Below are positions 36,754-45,762 of a DNA stretch of 51,974 nt, one piece after another. Source of the DNA: Flavobacteriaceae bacterium UBA2765 (GTDB lineage Bacteria > Bacteroidota > Bacteroidia > Flavobacteriales > Flavobacteriaceae); NCBI GenBank assembly GCA_002352665.1, contig DEIV01000135.1, positions 1-51,974 of the forward strand, written 5' to 3'. Under the pieces are notes generated by a model, which was not told the DNA's origin, did not search any database, and saw only the letters and a program-made list of their open reading frames with translations. The position numbers and the translations under genes are program-made. How positions within the stretch are numbered: the first letter of the stretch is position 1; every line of letters starts with the position of its first letter.

Positions 36754-37725
36754 ATGCCGCAAGTAGAGCCTATTTTACAGCCTAATGACAATAGATTTGT
36801 AATTTTCCCAATTCAACACCATGATATTTGGGATTGGTACAAAAAACAGGAAGCTAGTTTTTGGACTGCCGAAGAAATTGATTTACATCAAGATGTGATA
36901 GATTGGGAAACTAAATTAACTGATGACGAACGTTATTTTATTAAACATATACTTGCATTTTTTGCCGCTTCTGATGGAATAGTAAATGAAAATTTGGCTG
37001 AAAATTTCATTTCAGAAGTACAATATACAGAAGCAAAATTTTTCTATGGTTTTCAGATTATGATGGAGAATATCCATTCTGAGGTATATTCATTATTGAT
37101 AGATACTTATATTAAGAATGAAGTAGAAAAAGATGAATTATTCAGAGCAATTGAAATATTTCCAGCTATAAAAAAGAAGGCGGAATGGGCTTTAAAATGG
37201 GTTGACAGTCCAAGTTTTGCTGAAAGACTAATTGCTTTTTCTGCAGTTGAAGGTATTTTCTTTTCAGGAGCATTTTGTTCTATTTTTTGGATGAAAAAAA
37301 GAGGCTTATTACCGGGGCTAACATTTTCTAATGAATTGATCAATAGAGATGAAGGTTTACATGCTGATTTTGCGGTACATCTGCATCAAAATCATATGGT
37401 AAATAAAGTGCCAAAAGAAAGAATATCAGAAATTCTGGTAGATGCTTTAAATATAGAAAGAGAATTTATTACAGAATCACTACCGGTAAGCTTGATTGGG
37501 ATGAATTCTAAATTAATGACACAATATTTAGAATTTGTAACAGATAGATTATTGCTGGAATATGGTTGCGATAAAGTATATAATGTGTCAAATCCATTCG
37601 ACTTTATGGAAATGATCTCGCTTGAAGGTAAAACAAATTTCTTTGAAAAAAGAGTTTCAGAATACCAAAAGGCAGGTGTTAAATCTGGAGGTACCGGAGA
37701 TATAAGCTTTGATGCAGATTTTTAG
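36754..37725 (+). CDS. nrdB: Class Ia ribonucleotide reductase small subunit
   Basis: A 323-residue R2 protein holding the di-iron-tyrosyl radical cofactor. Fe ligands: the Asp in F-F-A-A-S-D-G-I-V-N-E-N-L (about residue 72), the E-x-x-H of M-M-E-N-I-H-S-E with the radical Tyr four residues after the His (H-S-E-V-Y, about 109), a second Glu in S-A-V-E-G-I-F-F, and R-D-E-G-L-H-A-D. Works with NrdA to reduce ribonucleoside diphosphates. Order nrdB-nrdA, with a broken gene and repeats between them. Confidence 0.96.
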   Translation: MPQVEPILQPNDNRFVIFPIQHHDIWDWYKKQEASFWTAEEIDLHQDVIDWETKLTDDERYFIKHILAFFAASDGIVNENLAENFISEVQYTEAKFFYGFQIMMENIHSEVYSLLIDTYIKNEVEKDELFRAIEIFPAIKKKAEWALKWVDSPSFAERLIAFSAVEGIFFSGAFCSIFWMKKRGLLPGLTFSNELINRDEGLHADFAVHLHQNHMVNKVPKERISEILVDALNIEREFITESLPVSLIGMNSKLMTQYLEFVTDRLLLEYGCDKVYNVSNPFDFMEMISLEGKTNFFEKRVSEYQKAGVKSGGTGDISFDADF

Positions 37726-37732
37726 TTATTTA

Positions 37733-37747
37733 GATACTATGGATACT
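37733..37747 (+). repeat. Left 15-base inverted repeat of the four-helix-bundle module
   Basis: GATACTATGGATACT, a perfect inverted match to 38260-38274 on the other side of the broken gene. It starts 7 bases after the nrdB stop. Confidence 0.7.
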
Positions 37748-37836
37748 AAGTAGCTTGTGAGGTTATTAAGTAATTAGTATCGTGAGTAATACGAGCCGAG
37801 TATTTATAGAATCGTGAGCGAAGCAAACAGTATAAA

Positions 37837-38214
37837 ATGAGTTACAAAAAATTACAAATTTGGGAATTGTCTCGAACTTTAGTAATTGATATTCATGAGA
37901 TGTTATTAAAATTACCTTCTCATGAAAAATTTGAAGAAGGAAGTCAAATTAGACGTTCTATGAAATCTGTTAAATCAAATATTGTTGAAGGCTACGGAAG
38001 ACGTCGATATAAAAATGATTATATAAAATTTATAGTCTATGCACTTGCGTCGAATGATGAAACAACAGACCATTTAGAAACATTGTTTGAAACAAAATAA
38101 TTGACAAATAAATCACGTTATAATGATTTGCATAATAGATTACAAATACTTGGAATTAAGATTAATAATTTTTTAAAAAGTTTAGAAAAAAATCATAATA
38201 AATTTGATGATTAA
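37837..38214 (+). pseudogene. Four-helix-bundle (S23/IVP family) gene broken by an in-frame stop
   Basis: The frame starts at ATG 37837 and reads M-S-Y-K-K-L-Q-I-W-E-L-S, then Q-I-R-R-S-M-K-S-V-K-S-N-I-V-E-G-Y-G-R, the core signature of the four-helix-bundle/S23 family, and stops at TAA 38098-38100 after 87 residues. The same frame continues without a break (L-T-N-K-S-R-Y-N-D-L through to F-D-D) to a TAA at 38212-38214. The full 125-codon length matches the family, so this is a nonsense mutation. If translated, a truncated 87-residue product would lack the last helix. It lies between nrdB and nrdA and is flanked by inverted and direct repeats. Confidence 0.8.
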
Positions 38215-38236
38215 TATTAGCATAACATAGATCTAT

Positions 38237-38304
38237 AGTATCATTCGCGAAGCGAATAAAGTATCCATAGTATCAACAGAGTATCATTCGCGAAGCGAAT
38301 AAAG
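38237..38304 (+). repeat. Two 25-base repeats with an ATTCGCGAAGCGAAT palindrome, plus the right inverted repeat
   Basis: 38237-38261 and 38280-38304 are identical and each contains the palindrome ATTCGCGAAGCGAAT. Between them, 38260-38274 is the inverted partner of 37733-37747. AGTATC occurs four times here, once forward and twice reversed on the left. A related GAGCGAAGC lies just before the ATG at 37837. 38215-38344 has no gene. Confidence 0.75.
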
Positions 38305-38344
38305 AATCAAATTAACCAACAACCTAATAAACCAATATTAAGAT

Positions 38345-40783
38345 ATGTATGTAGTAAAAAGAGATGGCAAAAGAGAACCGGTAATGTTCGATAAAATTAC
38401 CGCAAGAGTACGTAAAATGTGTTACGGATTAAATAAATTAGTCGATCCTGTAAAAGTTGCTATGCGTGTTATTGAAGGATTATATGATGGTGTAACAACC
38501 TCAGAACTTGATAATCTTGCTGCTGAAATAGCTGCAACCATGACCGTACAACATCCTGATTATGCAAAATTAGCTGCTCGTATTTCTGTTTCTAACTTAC
38601 ATAAAAACACCAAAAAATCCTTTTCAGAAGTAATGAAAGATTTATATACCTATGTAAATCCACGTACTGGTAAAAAAGGACCAATGATTGCTGATGATGT
38701 CTATGAAGTCATTCAAAAAAATGCAGAGAAATTAGATTCCACTATTATTTATAATCGCGATTTTGGGTATGATTATTTTGGTTTTAAAACCTTAGAACGT
38801 TCTTATCTTTTAAAAATTAATGGCAATATTGTAGAGCGTCCGCAACATATGCTAATGCGTGTTTCAGTTGGCATTCATAAAGAAGATTTAGATGCTGCTA
38901 TTGAAACTTATGAGTTAATGTCTAAACGAATGTTTACACATGCTACACCAACACTATTTAATGCAGGTACACCAAAACCACAAATGTCATCTTGCTTTTT
39001 ATTGCAAATGCAAGATGATAGTATTGACGGAATTTATGATACCTTAAAACAGACCGCTAAAATATCACAATCAGCGGGTGGTATAGGTTTGTCTATACAT
39101 AATATCAGAGCTAGAGGCTCCTATATCAGAGGCACTAATGGTACGTCAAACGGAATTATTCCAATGCTTCAAGTGTATAATGATACGGCACGTTATGTAG
39201 ACCAAGGAGGAGGAAAACGCAAAGGTTCTTTTGCTATTTATATGGAACCTTGGCATGCAGATGTTTTTGATTTCTTAGATCTAAAAAAGAATCATGGTAA
39301 AGAAGAAATGCGTGCAAGAGATTTATTCTACGCTATGTGGATACCCGATTTATTTATGAAACGTGTACAAGAGAATGGAGATTGGACTTTAATGTGCCCT
39401 AATGAATGTCCGCATTTATTTGACACCTATGGAGAGGAATTTGAGAAATTATATGAAGGTTATGAAAAAATAAATAAAGGGCGTAAAACCATAAAAGCAC
39501 GTGAATTATGGGAGAAGATCTTAGAGGCACAAATTGAAACAGGAAATCCGTATATGTTATATAAAGATGCGGTAAATAGAAAATCCAATCAAAAGAATTT
39601 AGGAACTATTCGCTCCTCTAATTTATGTACAGAGATCATGGAATATACTGCAAAGGATGAAGTAGCAGTTTGTAACTTGGCTTCTATTGCTTTACCGATG
39701 TATGTGAGTGAAGATAAAGATGGAAAAAAATTCTTTGACCATAAGAAACTGTTTAAAGTTACTAAGAAAATTACACGTAATTTAGATACTGTAATTGATA
39801 GAAATTACTATCCGGTTATAGAGGCTGAAAATTCTAATTTCCGTCATCGCCCAATTGGTTTAGGAGTTCAAGGACTAGCAGATACATTTATTCAATTACG
39901 AATGCCTTTTACCAGTGATGACGCAAAGCAACTAAATCAAGAAATTTTTGAGACCATCTATTTTGCAGCTGTAACTTCATCAATGGAGATTGCAAAAGAA
40001 AAAGAACCTTATTCTACTTTTAAAGGTTCACCAATGAGTGAAGGTGAATTCCAATTTAATATGTGGAACATTTCAGAAGATGATCTCAGCGGAAATTGGG
40101 ATTGGAAAAAATTACGTAAACAAGTCATGAAAAATGGCGTACGGAATTCTTTATTGGTAGCTCCAATGCCTACAGCGTCAACTTCACAAATTTTAGGTAA
40201 TAATGAAGCATTTGAACCCTATACCTCAAATATTTATACACGTAGAGTATTATCAGGTGAATTTATCGTTGTAAATAAACATTTGTTAGAAGACCTTGTA
40301 GAATTAGGGTTGTGGAACAATAGCATGAAAGAAGATATTATGCGTGCCAATGGATCTATCCAACACATTGATATTATTCCACAAGATTTAAAAGATTTGT
40401 ATAAAACGGTTTGGGAAATGAGTATGAAAGATATTATTGATATGTCTCGCCAAAGAGGATACTTTATCGATCAATCTCAATCAATGAATTTATTTATGCA
40501 AGATCCTGATTATGCCAAATTAACGTCAATGCATTTTTACGCTTGGAAATCGGGATTAAAAACAGGAATGTATTATCTGAGAACAAAATCTGCCGTAAAC
40601 GCCATTCAATTTACAGTATCTAAAGAGGAAGAAACTATTAAAAAACCGGAAGCCGTTGCAGCTGAAACACAAGTTAATGCGGTAATTCCTGAAGGTAGTG
40701 AAATGACAGCCGATGAATATAAAGCAATGATTGCCCGTGCCAAAGAAGGCGAAGGTGATGATTGTTTAATGTGTGGATCATAG
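38345..40783 (+). CDS. nrdA: Class Ia ribonucleotide reductase large subunit
   Basis: An 812-residue R1 protein. The N-terminal 90 residues form an ATP cone (V-V-K-R-D-G-K-R-E-P-V) for allosteric control by ATP/dATP. The core has M-S-S-C-F-L-L (redox Cys), N-L-C-T-E-I (catalytic Asn, Cys, Glu) and P-T-A-S-T-S-Q-I. The C-terminus ends C-L-M-C-G-S, the swinging Cys pair for thioredoxin. It has a Lys/Glu-rich linker before the tail. Strong terminator follows. Confidence 0.97.
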   Translation: MYVVKRDGKREPVMFDKITARVRKMCYGLNKLVDPVKVAMRVIEGLYDGVTTSELDNLAAEIAATMTVQHPDYAKLAARISVSNLHKNTKKSFSEVMKDLYTYVNPRTGKKGPMIADDVYEVIQKNAEKLDSTIIYNRDFGYDYFGFKTLERSYLLKINGNIVERPQHMLMRVSVGIHKEDLDAAIETYELMSKRMFTHATPTLFNAGTPKPQMSSCFLLQMQDDSIDGIYDTLKQTAKISQSAGGIGLSIHNIRARGSYIRGTNGTSNGIIPMLQVYNDTARYVDQGGGKRKGSFAIYMEPWHADVFDFLDLKKNHGKEEMRARDLFYAMWIPDLFMKRVQENGDWTLMCPNECPHLFDTYGEEFEKLYEGYEKINKGRKTIKARELWEKILEAQIETGNPYMLYKDAVNRKSNQKNLGTIRSSNLCTEIMEYTAKDEVAVCNLASIALPMYVSEDKDGKKFFDHKKLFKVTKKITRNLDTVIDRNYYPVIEAENSNFRHRPIGLGVQGLADTFIQLRMPFTSDDAKQLNQEIFETIYFAAVTSSMEIAKEKEPYSTFKGSPMSEGEFQFNMWNISEDDLSGNWDWKKLRKQVMKNGVRNSLLVAPMPTASTSQILGNNEAFEPYTSNIYTRRVLSGEFIVVNKHLLEDLVELGLWNNSMKEDIMRANGSIQHIDIIPQDLKDLYKTVWEMSMKDIIDMSRQRGYFIDQSQSMNLFMQDPDYAKLTSMHFYAWKSGLKTGMYYLRTKSAVNAIQFTVSKEEETIKKPEAVAAETQVNAVIPEGSEMTADEYKAMIARAKEGEGDDCLMCGS

Positions 40784-40813
40784 TTTTACACACATTTTAT
40801 CATGATAAAATAG

Positions 40814-40860
40814 CTCCTAGCTGCTTATGGAATTGACCATAGAAGCTGGGAGTTTTGTTT
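40814..40860 (+). terminator. Rho-independent terminator after nrdA
   Basis: A long stem, CTCCTAGCTGCTTATGG against CCATAGAAGCTGGGAG with a 6-base loop, then TTTTGTTTT. It lies between the nrdA stop and the convergent ppc gene. Confidence 0.85.
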
Positions 40861-40878
40861 TAAAATAAGGGCATAGTA

Positions 40879-43461
40879 TTATGCTGAATTTCTACTAGCA
40901 TTAATATTACCAAACAAAGAACGCGTTACAATTTTTTCATAAATTTTAATTTGCTCTATATCTTTTGGACGTTCTTTTTCTAGTTCTTGAATCTTTTTTA
41001 AGGCAAATTGTTGAATGGTTAATAGCGGCAGTACAATAGATTCTCTTATATCTATTGATGCTTTACCAGCGGGTTCATCTTCCATTAAAGTTGTATGTCC
41101 TGTTAGTTTTAATAGCAATCGTTTTGTAGTTTCATATTCTGAGTAAATAATATTCCAAAAATCACCAAATTCCATGTCTTCAGACATATATTTTGTCAAT
41201 TCAAAAAATGATTTAGACAAGGACATCATACTGTTCCCTACCAAAGTTTTAAAGAAACTAGAATTATGGTATAAGGTTAAAACTTTATCGAACTCTCCTT
41301 TATCCTCATAATATTTTAAGGCAGTACCTACACCATAAAATCCGGGTACATTTTGCTTTAATTGACTCCATGATCCTACAAAAGGAATGGCTCGTAAATC
41401 GGTAAATGATAAGGTGTCAGATTTACCACGTTTTGAAGGTCTACTACCAATATTAGTTTTAGAATAGTATTTTAAGGTACTCATTCGTTCTAAATAAGGC
41501 ACAAACATTTTATGATTTTTGAAATCGACGTAAGTATTATAACTTATTTGGGATAATTTATCCATGACAATTCGGCTTTCATCAGACATTGGTAAATTGG
41601 TTGTTGCCCGATTGTGCATTCCTGAACTTATCAATTGTTCTAAATTATATTGAGAAGACTCTAAAGTACCAAAGTTTGAACTTATGGTTTGCCCTTGTAT
41701 TGTCAATTGCACCTGTTTATCTTCAATGGTTGGTCCTAATGAGGCATAAAATTGATGTGTTTTTCCTCCACCTCTTGCTGGAGGGCCACCACGCCCATCA
41801 AAAAATATAACGGTAACACCATGTTTTCTAGACATTGCAGTTAATCGTTCTTTAGCCTTAAAAATTGCCCAATTTGCCATAAGGTAGCCACCATCTTTGG
41901 TGCCATCAGAAAAACCTAGCATTATGGTTTGTTTGTTATTGCGTTTTTTTAGATGTTTTTTATAGATAGGATTAGTATACAACTCTTCCATTACCAAATG
42001 TGCATTTTCTAAATCGGTTATGGTTTCAAAAAGAGGACCAATATCTAAGGTCAAATCATCATGAAAAGCCACTAATTTTAACATGGCAAATAATTTTACA
42101 ACATCTAAAGTGGTTTGCGTATTACTAATAATATAACGATGTGCTGCCCTTTCACCATTAGCGTCTTGAATTTGTTTAACAACTTTTATAGTGTTTAAAG
42201 CTTTAAGTGTTTCTTCATTTTTAAACAATGAGAGATCAATTTTTCCTTCTATGTTAGATAAAAGTTTAATTTGCTCTTTATCAGTAAGCTGATGATAATT
42301 TTTTGGAAAAATAGTACTTCCGGAAGCCATTAAAGTATCTACCATATCTGTAAACACAGCATGGTGAGCTCTACTATCTTGTCTGATATCTAAAATGGCA
42401 AAATGATAGCCAAATAAGTGAATTTTATTGAGTAAACTATTGATATCAGAAACATAAAGAGATTGGTGTTCTTTTATAATAATACTTTTAATAGCTTTGA
42501 GTTCTGCAACAAATTCATCAAGTTCAATGCTATGATTGGCATGTTTATTAATACTACTTTGATATAGTTTTCTTTCTAAATTAGTAATCTTATCTTCAAC
42601 ACCTTTAAAGGTAAGTTTACGCTTTAAGCGTCTAATATCTCTATAATAATTTTTTAGAATAGTCTGTTTGAGTCTGGTAGCAACCTTTTGTGTAATTTCA
42701 GGAGTCACAAAGGGGTTTCCATCTCTATCACCTCCGGGCCAAAAGCCAATATTAATAATTTCATTTTTTATAGTTTCATTGCCAAAAACATTCTGTTGTA
42801 TATAATCAAAAATATTTCCAAAAGAATAATAAAAAACATTTTCTAAATACCAGATTAAACTTACTGCTTCATCGTAAGGTGTTGGTTTTTTATGTTTAAA
42901 AAATGGTGTTTTTCCCAATTGAGCCAATAAATCATTTATAGCTAATAAATTATCGGTTTTAATAGCCTCAGTTAGATCAGTGATTATACCTAAAACACTA
43001 CCCGGATAAAATTGAGTAGGATGTGCTGTTAATACAATTCTAACCTTAAATTCTTCTAAATATGTTTTTAAATCTTCTAATTTGTTGTTAGATATGGTTT
43101 CCTCTTTTAGGCTTCTTAAAGTACCAATACCCTCCATATTATGGACAACCGGAAAAGCAGCATCTTCAATAGCATCAAATAAAACCACCTGTCTTTCAAT
43201 ATATTGAATAAACCTGAATAATAAATTTAGTTGACTTTGGTGACTTCTTCTAGCTTGATATTTCTTAAAAAAAGATTCAACTATAGCCGTAGGATTATCT
43301 CCATTGGCAAATCCCTTTTTACAAGTTTCATGAAATAAGGGTAATAATACTCCGGTCTTAGTAATGGAATCAAATGGCAATGTCATAAACACACTATTGT
43401 ATATTCTAAATTTTGACAATACTGTTTGGTTGAATCGTGCTAATCTTGGCTGTACGGACAT
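40879..43461 (-). CDS. ppc: Phosphoenolpyruvate carboxylase
   Basis: An 860-residue enzyme converting PEP and bicarbonate to oxaloacetate, replenishing the TCA cycle. Visible active-site motifs: V-L-T-A-H-P-T (about residue 145), G-G-D-R-D-G-N-P (about 245), G-F-S-D-G-T-K-D-G-G (about 510), and F-F-D-G-R-G-G-P-P-A-R-G-G-G-K-T (about 550). The C-terminus ends N-I-N-A-S-R-N-S-A; many PEPCs end in R-N-T-G. The start M-S-V-Q-P-R-L-A-R-F-N matches flavobacterial relatives. Isolated gene, minus strand. Confidence 0.96.
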   Translation of the reverse strand: MSVQPRLARFNQTVLSKFRIYNSVFMTLPFDSITKTGVLLPLFHETCKKGFANGDNPTAIVESFFKKYQARRSHQSQLNLLFRFIQYIERQVVLFDAIEDAAFPVVHNMEGIGTLRSLKEETISNNKLEDLKTYLEEFKVRIVLTAHPTQFYPGSVLGIITDLTEAIKTDNLLAINDLLAQLGKTPFFKHKKPTPYDEAVSLIWYLENVFYYSFGNIFDYIQQNVFGNETIKNEIINIGFWPGGDRDGNPFVTPEITQKVATRLKQTILKNYYRDIRRLKRKLTFKGVEDKITNLERKLYQSSINKHANHSIELDEFVAELKAIKSIIIKEHQSLYVSDINSLLNKIHLFGYHFAILDIRQDSRAHHAVFTDMVDTLMASGSTIFPKNYHQLTDKEQIKLLSNIEGKIDLSLFKNEETLKALNTIKVVKQIQDANGERAAHRYIISNTQTTLDVVKLFAMLKLVAFHDDLTLDIGPLFETITDLENAHLVMEELYTNPIYKKHLKKRNNKQTIMLGFSDGTKDGGYLMANWAIFKAKERLTAMSRKHGVTVIFFDGRGGPPARGGGKTHQFYASLGPTIEDKQVQLTIQGQTISSNFGTLESSQYNLEQLISSGMHNRATTNLPMSDESRIVMDKLSQISYNTYVDFKNHKMFVPYLERMSTLKYYSKTNIGSRPSKRGKSDTLSFTDLRAIPFVGSWSQLKQNVPGFYGVGTALKYYEDKGEFDKVLTLYHNSSFFKTLVGNSMMSLSKSFFELTKYMSEDMEFGDFWNIIYSEYETTKRLLLKLTGHTTLMEDEPAGKASIDIRESIVLPLLTIQQFALKKIQELEKERPKDIEQIKIYEKIVTRSLFGNINASRNSA

Positions 43462-43623
43462 AAAAAATTACTTTCTATTTTCAGTAAAAATACTAAAGCT
43501 ACAACGAATGTGAATTGGTTTTATAAAGTTTTATGAATTATTCAATTTATTGAAGTAGAATTTTCAATTTCTTAAATTATCATAGGATAAGCTAATAATC
43601 TAATGCTTTAAAAAAATCTATTA

Positions 43624-43773
43624 TTAAGAATCACCTTCTTCTTTTCTTTTTTCTCGTAGGGTCTTATCACTTTTCCTTGGGGATAGTTTATAGATTAAAT
43701 ATCCAAAACCGACAACAAAATGTAGAATAACCACTGCCATTATAAAGTAGTACCAAAAGTTTGACATTTCCAT
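43624..43773 (-). CDS. Small single-pass membrane protein (49 residues)
   Basis: Starts M-E-M-S-N-F-W-Y-Y-F-I-M-A-V-V, has one hydrophobic helix (about residues 7-29), and ends in a basic then acidic tail (S-P-R-K-S-D-K, E-K-R-K-E-E-G-D-S). Start could be M1 or M3. Charge distribution suggests the C-terminus is in the cytoplasm. No function known. It sits between ppc and ssb on the same strand as both. Confidence 0.55.
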   Translation of the reverse strand: MEMSNFWYYFIMAVVILHFVVGFGYLIYKLSPRKSDKTLREKRKEEGDS

Positions 43774-43864
43774 AAAAAAAAATTTATAAGGTTTCAAAGT
43801 TAATTATCAATTTTATATTTATGATTAAAACTTAAGAATTTTTACGAAGAGCATATTCTGGGTT

Positions 43865-43898
43865 AAAAAAAAGAGCATCCGCTTTAACGGACACTCTT
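43865..43898 (-). terminator. Rho-independent terminator of ssb
   Basis: On the minus strand, AAGAGTGTCCG pairs with CGGATGCTCTT (one mismatch) around a 6-base loop, followed by a T run (the A tract at 43865-43872). Confidence 0.8.
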
Positions 43899-43919
43899 TT
43901 CACTCTCTCTTTCTTTTGC

Positions 43920-44261
43920 TTAGCTATTTTTATTTCCAAGCATCAGTAATTCATTAACGACAATTTCAGTAAAATATTTTTTTATACCGTCTTTATCTTC
44001 ATAATTTCTTGTTGTTAATTTGCCTTCAACAGCAACTTCATTTCCTTTTACTAAATATTTTTCTACAATTTCAGCAGTCTTATTCCATGCTATAACATTA
44101 TGCCATTGCGTGTCTTCTACTTTTTCTCCTTTAGCATTTTTGTAACTTTCATTTGTAGCGATAGAGAACTTTGCAAGTTTCTTACCAGAATCTAATGTAA
44201 TAATTTCAGGATCTTTTCCTAAGTTTCCAATCAACTGTACTTTGTTTTTAAGTGCGTTCAT
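43920..44261 (-). CDS. ssb: Single-stranded DNA-binding protein, tail-less
   Basis: A 113-residue OB-fold protein: N-K-V-Q-L-I-G-N-L-G-K-D-P-E (about residues 5-18), F-S-I-A-T-N-E-S (about 32-39), W-H-N-V-I-A-W (about 53-59) and V-E-G-K-L-T-T-R (about 78-85). It ends L-L-M-L-G-N-K-N-S right after the OB-fold, without the linker and acidic D-D-I-P-F-type tip that recruits repair partners. It is therefore probably a secondary SSB; the main copy would be elsewhere. A small hairpin (TCCGA/TCGGA) sits in its leader at 44284-44299. Confidence 0.88.
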   Translation of the reverse strand: MNALKNKVQLIGNLGKDPEIITLDSGKKLAKFSIATNESYKNAKGEKVEDTQWHNVIAWNKTAEIVEKYLVKGNEVAVEGKLTTRNYEDKDGIKKYFTEIVVNELLMLGNKNS

Positions 44262-44410
44262 AATTATAAATTTTATATCCTGTTCCGATTGTTGTCGGAT
44301 TATTACAGGACCGTTAAACAGTTAAGTCTTGTTCTAAACTCATTTCAGAACTTTTGACACTGCAAACATAAACACACTTCTAAATTAGAGTCGGTTGATA
44401 AACAGTTACT

Positions 44411-44446
44411 TTCGTTTGTAGTCGAATGTAGTCGTTTGTAAACGAA
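44411..44446. repeat. 10-base phased repeats between ssb and the methyltransferase gene
   Basis: Three consecutive decamers (TTCGTTTGTA, GTCGAATGTA, GTCGTTTGTA) followed by AACGAA, which pairs with the first TTCGTT. A close variant of the middle-to-end part occurs at 45714-45734, before the DUF6265 gene. The 10-base period is one helical turn, so an operator is possible. Confidence 0.45.
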
Positions 44447-44538
44447 TAAAACACAACATAAAATACTGTATAACAATTATTTATGAAAAACAAGTAGATC
44501 GTATTTGTCTAATCAAATTATTTGTAAATTTGTCTGCT

Positions 44539-45177
44539 ATGAAAAAAATACTCAGTTTTATTTATCCGGTTACCAAAAAGATTCATTCTGAATTTAGCGG
44601 AGATTTAGAACTCACTTGGTACAATGGCAAAAAGCATTTGAACACAAAAAACGCCAATTATTCTTATGGTTCTTTACAAAAAATATTAAAGTTTGGTTTA
44701 CAGAAAGTGGATTTGTCTTCGGTAAAAGAGATCCTAATTTTAGGAATGGGAGGTGGCAGCGTTATCAAAACCTTACAAGATGATTTTAAGTATCAAAATA
44801 ATATAACAGCTATCGATATTGATCCAGTAATTATAAAAATTGCCAAGGAAGAGTTTGACATTGTTGAAAATGAAAACTTAAAAATTATTTGTGAAGATGC
44901 ACAGTTATTTATGCAGTTAAATTTACAAAAATTCGATTTAATTATAATCGATTTATTTATAGACACCAAAGTACCTTCACCATTTTTAGAAACAGCGTTT
45001 TGGCAAAACTTAGTCAATACTCATTCAACTATTTTGTGTAATGCTTCCTTAGAAAAGGAGGATAAAAAACTTGAGGGTATTATTAAATTTTTAGAACGCA
45101 ATCATTATAACATAGAAAAATACGAAAAGGTAAATAATACCAATACCTTATTGATTGCCAATCCAATTAAAGAATAA
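44539..45177 (+). CDS. Spermidine synthase-like methyltransferase-fold protein
   Basis: A 212-residue Rossmann-fold protein. I-L-I-L-G-M-G-G-G-S-V (about residues 66-76) is the SAM-type glycine motif, T-A-I-D-I-D-P-V-I (about 90) the acidic ribose-binding strand, E-D-A-Q-L-F (about 118), and F-D-L-I-I-I-D-L-F (about 132-140) the catalytic-site Asp region of spermidine synthases. It lacks the N-terminal domain of true SpeE and no decarboxylase is nearby, so the substrate may not be a polyamine. I use the ATG at 44539; a TTG three codons earlier is in frame. Confidence 0.78.
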   Translation: MKKILSFIYPVTKKIHSEFSGDLELTWYNGKKHLNTKNANYSYGSLQKILKFGLQKVDLSSVKEILILGMGGGSVIKTLQDDFKYQNNITAIDIDPVIIKIAKEEFDIVENENLKIICEDAQLFMQLNLQKFDLIIIDLFIDTKVPSPFLETAFWQNLVNTHSTILCNASLEKEDKKLEGIIKFLERNHYNIEKYEKVNNTNTLLIANPIKE

Positions 45178-45184
45178 AAAATCT

Positions 45185-45724
45185 ATGAAAATATACACAG
45201 AGACTAAGCGATTAATTTTAAGAGAGATTGTACAGACAGATTTAGAAGCTATGTTTGAATTAGACTCAGATCCTGAAGTACATAAATATTTAGGAAATAA
45301 ACCTGTAAAGAGCATTGAAGAATCACAAAAGTATATTGATTCTTTACAACAACAATATACAGAAAGAGGTATTGGTAGATGGGCGGTTATTAATAAAGAA
45401 ACTCAAGAATTTATGGGTTGGTCAGGACTCAAATTAAATACCGAAGAATCTATGAATAGTTATATCAATTATTATGATGTTGGTTACCGTTTAATGAAAC
45501 CATTTTGGGGCAAAGGTTATGCTACAGAATCTGGAAAAGCAGCTATTCAGTATGCTTTTGAAACTATGAAGCTTAAGACTGTTTATGGTATTACCGAAAT
45601 GGGTAATCAAGCTTCACACGATGCTTTATTAAAAATCGGCTTACATTATATGGAAGATTTCTATTGTAAAAAAGAGGATTTGAACTTACGTTGGTATGAG
45701 ATTACAAACATTAGCCGAATGTAA
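45185..45724 (+). CDS. GNAT acetyltransferase, RimJ/RimL-like
   Basis: A 179-residue enzyme beginning T-E-T-K-R-L-I-L-R-E, the standard opening of the RimJ/RimL group, with G-W-S-G-L-K-L (about residues 78-84), V-G-Y-R-L-M, and acetyl-CoA motif A as F-W-G-K-G-Y-A-T-E-S-G-K-A (about 114-126), then M-G-N-Q-A-S. Substrate unknown: often protein N-termini or small amines. Starts 7 bases after the methyltransferase gene, so likely one operon. Confidence 0.87.
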   Translation: MKIYTETKRLILREIVQTDLEAMFELDSDPEVHKYLGNKPVKSIEESQKYIDSLQQQYTERGIGRWAVINKETQEFMGWSGLKLNTEESMNSYINYYDVGYRLMKPFWGKGYATESGKAAIQYAFETMKLKTVYGITEMGNQASHDALLKIGLHYMEDFYCKKEDLNLRWYEITNISRM

Positions 45725-45762
45725 TCGTTTATAATTGCTATCTTGCACTAAATTACCATCTT

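Noticed and set aside
38237..38304. CRISPR-like direct repeats
   Set aside because: Only two units with an 18-base spacer that itself contains the inverted repeat; no cas genes.
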